A DNA stretch of 18,285 nt, taken from the NCBI GenBank assembly GCA_002455425.1, contig DKKT01000001.1:1-18285 (forward strand), given 5' to 3'. The notes beneath the pieces are model-generated. The model had not been told where the DNA came from and ran no database searches. It worked only from the letters and a program-made list of their open reading frames with translations. Positions 13,908-18,285 of this stretch are shown piece by piece; position 1 is the stretch's first letter, and each line of letters begins with the position of its first letter. This stretch comes from Chthonomonas sp. UBA6659 (lineage in GTDB: Bacteria > Armatimonadota > Fimbriimonadia > Fimbriimonadales > Fimbriimonadaceae). Position numbers and translations under genes: made by a program.

Positions 13908-16268
13908 ATGCGATCAACTCTTCGAGCACTGTTGTCGAGCGCACTTTCCCTCGCGCTCCTTGGGGCGAGCCTTGCCGCCTCGAGCACGATGCTGACCGTG
14001 AACTTCGACGGTCAACTGATCCGACTCAACCCGACGACGGGCGAGAGCTCGGTCATCGGCACCGTTTCCGTCCCGGGCCCGAACGCGATGGCGATGAGCC
14101 CAGAGGGCATTCTTTACGTCGGCGGCTTCTCGGGGCCACGAACGCTCTCGCGAGTCGACTGGTCGAACGCCTCGTCGGTCCAGACGATCACGACCACTTT
14201 CGGCGACATTCGTGACATGGCGTTCGTGGGATCCACCCTGTACGGCATCCTCAACGGGTCTCCCGACCAGCTTGTGACGATCAACACGACGACGGGGGCG
14301 ACCACCGTCGTCGGTTCACTGGGCGATGCGTCCATGCAGGCGCTCGCAGCGCTGCCGAACGGAGTTCTCTATGGTTGGTCGCTCAACGTGGGTCTCGTGA
14401 CCATCAACACCGGTACGGGACTCGCGACCGACGTCAATCCGGGCGTCCTGGGAACGGCAATCCAGGGGATGGCATTTGAGCGCGATGGTCGACTCTTCGG
14501 CGTCGCAGGCTCCGGCGTCTACGAAATCGATCGAACCACCGGGGTCCAAAGGGACACTGGGATCGACCTCGGCGATTCGCGCGGCGCTACCTTGCTTCCC
14601 CGCAGCTATCGACTCATGATGGGGGCGGCGAGTGGTGGTAGCGGCCAGCGGTTCGTCCTGGACACCGCCACGATGGAGATCACCAATGTGTTTGGCAGCG
14701 CCGGTGCGACCGCCGGCTTCGTTGGGCTGCCGAACGCCGACATCTACCACTTGAGCGGGATCACCCTCTTCCGGATGGACGCCGGCAACGCGTCGACCAC
14801 CGCCGTCGGTCTCCTGCCGGCGCTCTGTCGCGACCTGGCCTGGGACGGCACCCAGCTCTACGGAGTCATCACCAATCAGCTCCACCAAATCGACAAGGAC
14901 ACGGCGGCAACCTCCGTCGTGGGGCCCACGGGATTCGCAAACATCACCGGTCTCGCCGCACTCGGAACCTCGATGTACGCCTGGGATACGGTCCAAGGAC
15001 TGCTCCTCGTCAACAAAGGGACCGGTGCCGCCGCCGACGTCAACGCCGCGATTCCCGGAACCTTGGGCATCGAAGACCTCGAGCCTCTACCCGACGGCAC
15101 GCTCCTCGGTTTCGGTGACAAGGTGTACGTCATCAACCCATCGACGGGCGCATTTTCGATCCGCGGTGGACCGTGGACCGGAATGGTCGGCGGTGCAGGC
15201 CTGATCACGGATAATGCCCGCATGATTTCAACGACCTTGGGAAGCCCGTTCACCGGTCGTTTGGTCACCGATCGCCTCGGCACGATGACGAACATCGGTT
15301 GGAACGCCTCCGTGCAACTCACCGGTATGGGATTCGGCGACGATGGCTACACCTATGGCAGCGTCGCACTCGGCACCGACCGGCTCGTGCGCGTGGACGT
15401 CGCGAACGGCGTCTGCACCGACTTCGGCCCCATCGGCGTCCTGTCGAATCCTGCCGGCTTGGTCTGGCATGACGGCGAACTGCTATTCATCCAGTCCGGT
15501 ACGGATCGCTTGACACGCTATGACTTCCTGACCGACTCCTTCTTCGACGTCTTCGCTTATCCCGGCGAAGCTACGGCCTTGGTCCGACATCCGGCTGGGA
15601 CGTTTCTCTCCTGGGATCTCGGCGTGGTCACGCCCGGCATGAGCCGATTCGATCCGACCACCTCGACTGGAACGACTTTCGCCGGACTCAACACGGGTCC
15701 CTCCAAGATGGCCGGCTATCTCGATGGCGTCACCGTGGGCATCAGCGCCACCGGCATCTGGCAGACCATCGAACCGATGACGGGCACGTTCGTCAACGGG
15801 CCTGGCGGTCCCCAGGCCGGATCCCTTGCCACCATTGGCGAACAGTTCACTCTCAACGCGAATCCCCAGGACTTTGTCGGCGACCCCAAGACGATCATGC
15901 TTGAGGTCGAGTTCCGCCACCCGGGCAGCTCGATCGCCGTCGAAAAGCGGAAAATGCGGATGGAGAACCTGTCCACGACCCACGTGGGCACCTTTCTGCG
16001 CGGGCGCTACGATGTCTCGTTCAAGGCCAGCCACTGGCTCCGCCGAACGCTGGCTTCCGTTTATGTCGACGGGGGCGTCACCTTCAACTCGACGATGGTC
16101 AACGGGGACATCAACAACGACAACCGCATCGACTCGGATGACTTCGACATCCTCGTCGCTCAGTTTGGAAGCGCCGGTCCCGAAGCCGACGTGGATGGGA
16201 GCGGCACGGCCGACTCCGATGACTTCGACATCCTCGTCAAGAACTTTGGCGACACCGGCGACAACTAA
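13908..16268 (+). CDS. Secreted propeller-like protein with dockerin-like C-terminus
   Basis: The protein has 786 residues. GGAGG at 13899-13903 fixes the ATG at 13908, and residues 1-24 are a secretion signal (LRALLSSALSLALLGASLA). Residues about 28-640 consist of repeated strands around 40 residues apart with motifs such as LVTINTTTGATTVVG, GVYEIDRTTG and VYVINPSTGAF, the pattern of beta-propeller proteins. Residues about 652-730 form a beta-sandwich-like stalk (KASHWLRRTL). Residues 731-786 hold two calcium-loop repeats, DINNDNRIDSDDFDIL and DVDGSGTADSDDFDIL, as in type I dockerins. I remember this stalk-plus-dockerin tail in many Fimbriimonas-type exoproteins, where it seems to be a generic surface tail rather than part of a cellulosome. 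No catalytic residues are recognised. Codon use looks like its neighbours. Confidence 0.9.
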   Translation: MRSTLRALLSSALSLALLGASLAASSTMLTVNFDGQLIRLNPTTGESSVIGTVSVPGPNAMAMSPEGILYVGGFSGPRTLSRVDWSNASSVQTITTTFGDIRDMAFVGSTLYGILNGSPDQLVTINTTTGATTVVGSLGDASMQALAALPNGVLYGWSLNVGLVTINTGTGLATDVNPGVLGTAIQGMAFERDGRLFGVAGSGVYEIDRTTGVQRDTGIDLGDSRGATLLPRSYRLMMGAASGGSGQRFVLDTATMEITNVFGSAGATAGFVGLPNADIYHLSGITLFRMDAGNASTTAVGLLPALCRDLAWDGTQLYGVITNQLHQIDKDTAATSVVGPTGFANITGLAALGTSMYAWDTVQGLLLVNKGTGAAADVNAAIPGTLGIEDLEPLPDGTLLGFGDKVYVINPSTGAFSIRGGPWTGMVGGAGLITDNARMISTTLGSPFTGRLVTDRLGTMTNIGWNASVQLTGMGFGDDGYTYGSVALGTDRLVRVDVANGVCTDFGPIGVLSNPAGLVWHDGELLFIQSGTDRLTRYDFLTDSFFDVFAYPGEATALVRHPAGTFLSWDLGVVTPGMSRFDPTTSTGTTFAGLNTGPSKMAGYLDGVTVGISATGIWQTIEPMTGTFVNGPGGPQAGSLATIGEQFTLNANPQDFVGDPKTIMLEVEFRHPGSSIAVEKRKMRMENLSTTHVGTFLRGRYDVSFKASHWLRRTLASVYVDGGVTFNSTMVNGDINNDNRIDSDDFDILVAQFGSAGPEADVDGSGTADSDDFDILVKNFGDTGDN

Positions 16269-16290
16269 CGCTCACCAGCGGAAAGACCCT

Positions 16291-16325
16291 CACGGACTTC
16301 TCCTCACGTCAAGGAGAAGTCCGTG
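16291..16325. terminator. Bidirectional terminator hairpin between convergent genes
   Basis: CACGGACTTCTCCT (16291-16304) and AGGAGAAGTCCGTG (16312-16325) form a perfect 14-bp stem with a 7-nt loop. It lies 22 nt after the dockerin gene and 18 nt after the end of the convergent metallophosphoesterase gene. No long U-tract follows on either strand. A tiny CGCT/AGCG stem stands at 16269-16280. Confidence 0.75.
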
Positions 16326-16343
16326 CGCGTTGAGCCCGCTGCG

Positions 16344-18149
16344 TCAGAACGGCTTCTTGAGCAGGAGCTCGACGTTCCGATCGGTCGGGGCTCCGATCTG
16401 GAACGGTATCGACAACGCGGGGTCGTTTGCCGAAAGCTCGCGACTGATCGATGCGAGGCCGAGGGCGCCGATGTCGCCCGCGGTCGATGCAGGAGGAGCC
16501 AAATGGTCGATGAGGATGCCGAAGAACGACAACGTGCCGTCCTGGTTGTCGACGATTTCCACCGTGCGAGACTGCTGCGGGAAGTCGATGTGTGACGCCG
16601 TGTTCACTTCCCAGAATCCCTGCGATCGCTTGAGGGGGTCGGCGTGCGGCCACACGCGGTTCACGTGGCTGTGGCCGTTGACCCAAAGCACGACGTTCGG
16701 ATAGCGGTGGAACAACGCCTCGATTTGAGTTGGCGTGAGGAGGACCGGATCGGGCGGGTTGGCCGTGCTGTTCCCCATCGTCAGCAGGTTGTGGTGGGAG
16801 AAGAGGACCACGAGCTTGTCCGGGTTGCCGGTCAGGACTTCGCGGCCCGCCTCGTCGTAGTAGCGACTGCTGACTTTGCGGAGCTCCTCCTCGATCCAAG
16901 CGGCCTGGATCGTGCCGAGGGTCCCATCCGCCAAGCCCCCATGGTTGACGGTGTCCATCATGATTCCGCGAACGGTCGGGGCCATCTCGAATGCGTAGTA
17001 GAGCTTGCCGGATTGCAGGTTCTCGACCGTGAAGCCGTGACCGACCGGGCCCGGCACTGCAGGGGAAGACAAATGAGCCTGAACGAAGTCGCGAGTCTCA
17101 TGGATCTTGCGAGCCGGGTTCGCCGGTACTTGGCGCAGCGGCGATTCGGCTTCGAGCCGATCGAGGCACTCGATGTTGCCGGCTTCGATGCAGAGCAAGA
17201 AATCCAGAGGCGACGTGCCCGGAGCGAGGTCCATGAGCATCTTGGTGCCCTCAGCCAGACGATTCATGAACTCAAGGGTTCCGCCCTCAAGGTTGAAGTT
17301 CCCTTGGACGAGGCCATCGTGGTTGCCGTTGCCCGAATACCAGGGCATGTCGAGCCCGGTGGCGCGAAAGTCGCGGCCCGCGGCGAGCAAGACATTCGGA
17401 TAATCCGGATAGCCGTAGTCGACCTTGAAAGAATCCGGTTGGATCCGCCCTGCCCACTGCGCAGGCACGGGATTCGGGTGGTAGTACTGCGAGTAGATCG
17501 CCTGACGCTCCGCGTCGGTCACGTTCGGGTCGTTCTCGGCATAGAGAACGTCGTCTTGGCAGCCCACGTAGCCCCGACCGGAGCTATCGGAGATCATCGG
17601 GCCGCCATCGAGGACGTTGATGTAGTTCTGCAGCTCGTTCGTCTGTTTGCCGTCGCCGTTGTCTCCGGTCGAGATCGCGAAGCTGAAGGCCGCACCCGTC
17701 ACCGGCGACGCGGGCAGACTGTTGACGCGAAGGACCATCGCTTCGGCAACCCAGTTTGTGAACGCCTCCTGACATCGAAACGCGTCGGCGATGTCGAACG
17801 CCGGACTCGAGAACTTGCGCAGATACGGGGCCCGGGCCGGGCTCTGGGCGTCGATCATGTGCATGTCGGTCAAGTGGACGAACGCGACCAGGGTCTTACG
17901 ATTGGCGAGCCGCTTGCTGTTGGCCTTCGCAAGCTCTTCGCGGACAACCAAGGGCCAACCGGGGAGGTAGCCGAGTCTCGAATAGCTCCCTTTGAGACCC
18001 TGTCTTGGAGTGCCGGCCAAGCCGATCGATCGCTCCAAAGTCGTCCCCCGGGGGAACTTGACGGCGGCCACGTCGGGTGCCGAACCCGATCCCGTGCAAC
18101 CACCGAGAACCGCGAGCAAGCCGAGGAGGAGCAGTGATGTTCGAGGCAT
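16344..18149 (-). CDS. Lipoprotein metallophosphoesterase (TIGR03767-like)
   Basis: The protein has 601 residues. Residues 1-18 are a lipoprotein signal ending LGGC (Cys18), so it should be membrane-anchored outside the cytoplasm. All five blocks of the calcineurin-like metallophosphoesterase fold are present: D95-x-H97 in LTDMH, GDNGD at 162-166, GNGNHD at 273-278, SHHN with His452-His453, and GHSH at 492-495. The two-metal centre therefore looks intact. The long spacers between blocks, about 105 residues before GNHD and about 170 before SHHN, recall the TIGR03767 family described mainly from actinobacteria. The natural substrate is unknown. The gene appears monocistronic, converges on the dockerin gene and ends at a shared hairpin. 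There is no clear Shine-Dalgarno; a weak TACACT could be its -10 box. Confidence 0.9.
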   Translation of the reverse strand: MPRTSLLLLGLLAVLGGCTGSGSAPDVAAVKFPRGTTLERSIGLAGTPRQGLKGSYSRLGYLPGWPLVVREELAKANSKRLANRKTLVAFVHLTDMHMIDAQSPARAPYLRKFSSPAFDIADAFRCQEAFTNWVAEAMVLRVNSLPASPVTGAAFSFAISTGDNGDGKQTNELQNYINVLDGGPMISDSSGRGYVGCQDDVLYAENDPNVTDAERQAIYSQYYHPNPVPAQWAGRIQPDSFKVDYGYPDYPNVLLAAGRDFRATGLDMPWYSGNGNHDGLVQGNFNLEGGTLEFMNRLAEGTKMLMDLAPGTSPLDFLLCIEAGNIECLDRLEAESPLRQVPANPARKIHETRDFVQAHLSSPAVPGPVGHGFTVENLQSGKLYYAFEMAPTVRGIMMDTVNHGGLADGTLGTIQAAWIEEELRKVSSRYYDEAGREVLTGNPDKLVVLFSHHNLLTMGNSTANPPDPVLLTPTQIEALFHRYPNVVLWVNGHSHVNRVWPHADPLKRSQGFWEVNTASHIDFPQQSRTVEIVDNQDGTLSFFGILIDHLAPPASTAGDIGALGLASISRELSANDPALSIPFQIGAPTDRNVELLLKKPF

Positions 18150-18192
18150 GCCCGCAAGTTTCGGGAGGGGCTAGTGTAATTCCTTCTCCTTC

Positions 18193-18202
18193 GTTCGAAC
18201 GC
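18193..18202. promoter_or_regulatory. Palindrome upstream of the metallophosphoesterase gene
   Basis: CGTTCGAACG is a perfect 10-bp palindrome about 44 nt before the ATG at 18149. It sits just upstream of a TACACT that could serve as a -10 element on the minus strand, so an operator is possible. The evidence is positional only. Confidence 0.25.
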
Positions 18203-18206
18203 GACC

Positions 18207-18258
18207 ACCTCACCCGGTTCGCTGCGCTCACCGACCTCTCCCCCGGAGGCGGAGAGGT
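18207..18258 (+). repeat. REP-like palindromic repeat, copy 2
   Basis: The core at 18207-18244 is the inverted counterpart of 107-140, with one substitution and two 2-nt gaps. Its last part runs into a hairpin: ACCTCTCC (18235-18242) pairs with GGAGAGGT (18251-18258) around an 8-nt loop. It lies outside genes, upstream of the metallophosphoesterase. A similar core-plus-hairpin layout in both copies argues for one mobile or amplified repeat family rather than chance. Confidence 0.65.
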
Positions 18259-18285
18259 GATTCGGCCCAAGAACTTCTCCTCCCC

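Noticed and set aside
13908..16268. Cellulosome component
   Set aside because: The dockerin-like tail is there, but no glycoside hydrolase or cohesin domain is seen, and similar tails are common in non-cellulolytic relatives.
16644..18137. A 497-codon + strand frame opposite the metallophosphoesterase
   Set aside because: The minus strand has all five metallophosphoesterase motifs and a lipobox. The + frame is compositional shadow.
1..18285. CRISPR array, prophage, insertion sequence, tRNA or rRNA
   Set aside because: No regularly spaced direct repeats, no transposase, integrase or phage structural motifs, and no tRNA cloverleaf or rRNA core sequence were seen on either strand by eye.

Overview
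The window looks like chromosomal DNA from a high-GC, Gram-negative-type bacterium, most plausibly an Armatimonadota member of the Fimbriimonas type. The clues are a PEP-CTERM sorting tail, two lipobox lipoproteins, a monoheme c-type protein, and a large secreted protein. That secreted protein ends in a stalk plus a two-repeat dockerin-like tail beginning VNGDINNDN, an arrangement I associate with Fimbriimonadia exoproteins. The taxonomic call is from memory of protein style, not from a marker tree. I see no rRNA, tRNA, CRISPR array, transposase, integrase or phage gene.

Layout, left to right. Positions 1-192 hold inverted repeats and one copy of a short palindromic repeat. A + strand lipoprotein with an ARPP-1-type domain follows (193-1263). 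It converges on a long minus-strand block whose transcription order is: monoheme protein (7304-6759), two-TM coiled-coil protein (about 6731-5094), KimA-type K+ importer (5019-3181), STAS+USP two-domain protein (3184-2393), an unrecognised 194-aa protein (2388-1804), and a bifunctional-nuclease (BFN/DUF151) family protein (1782-1285). The last four are packed with 4-bp overlap, 4-bp and 21-bp gaps and are very likely one operon. A GC-rich hairpin that overlaps the BFN stop codon separates it from the + strand gene. Upstream on the minus strand are lysS (8959-7442) and an exported endonuclease/exonuclease/phosphatase-fold protein (9998-9123), with strong hairpins between them.

From 10037 to 16268 genes run on the + strand: an exported 425-aa protein with a pseudopilin-like tail, a CHRD-domain PEP-CTERM protein, a Tat-type FAD-linked oxidase of the berberine-bridge class, and a 786-aa propeller-like dockerin protein. 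This block is mostly envelope and secreted proteins, each apparently with its own terminator or spacer. It converges on a minus-strand lipoprotein metallophosphoesterase (18149-16344). The right edge carries a second, inverted copy of the repeat seen at the left edge.

The most interesting unit is kimA with its translationally overlapped STAS+USP partner. KimA is a proton-coupled potassium importer controlled by c-di-AMP in Bacillus. Here a STAS domain with no phosphorylatable serine is fused to a USP-like domain, is probably made in step with the transporter, and could be a regulatory subunit. That role is inference only.
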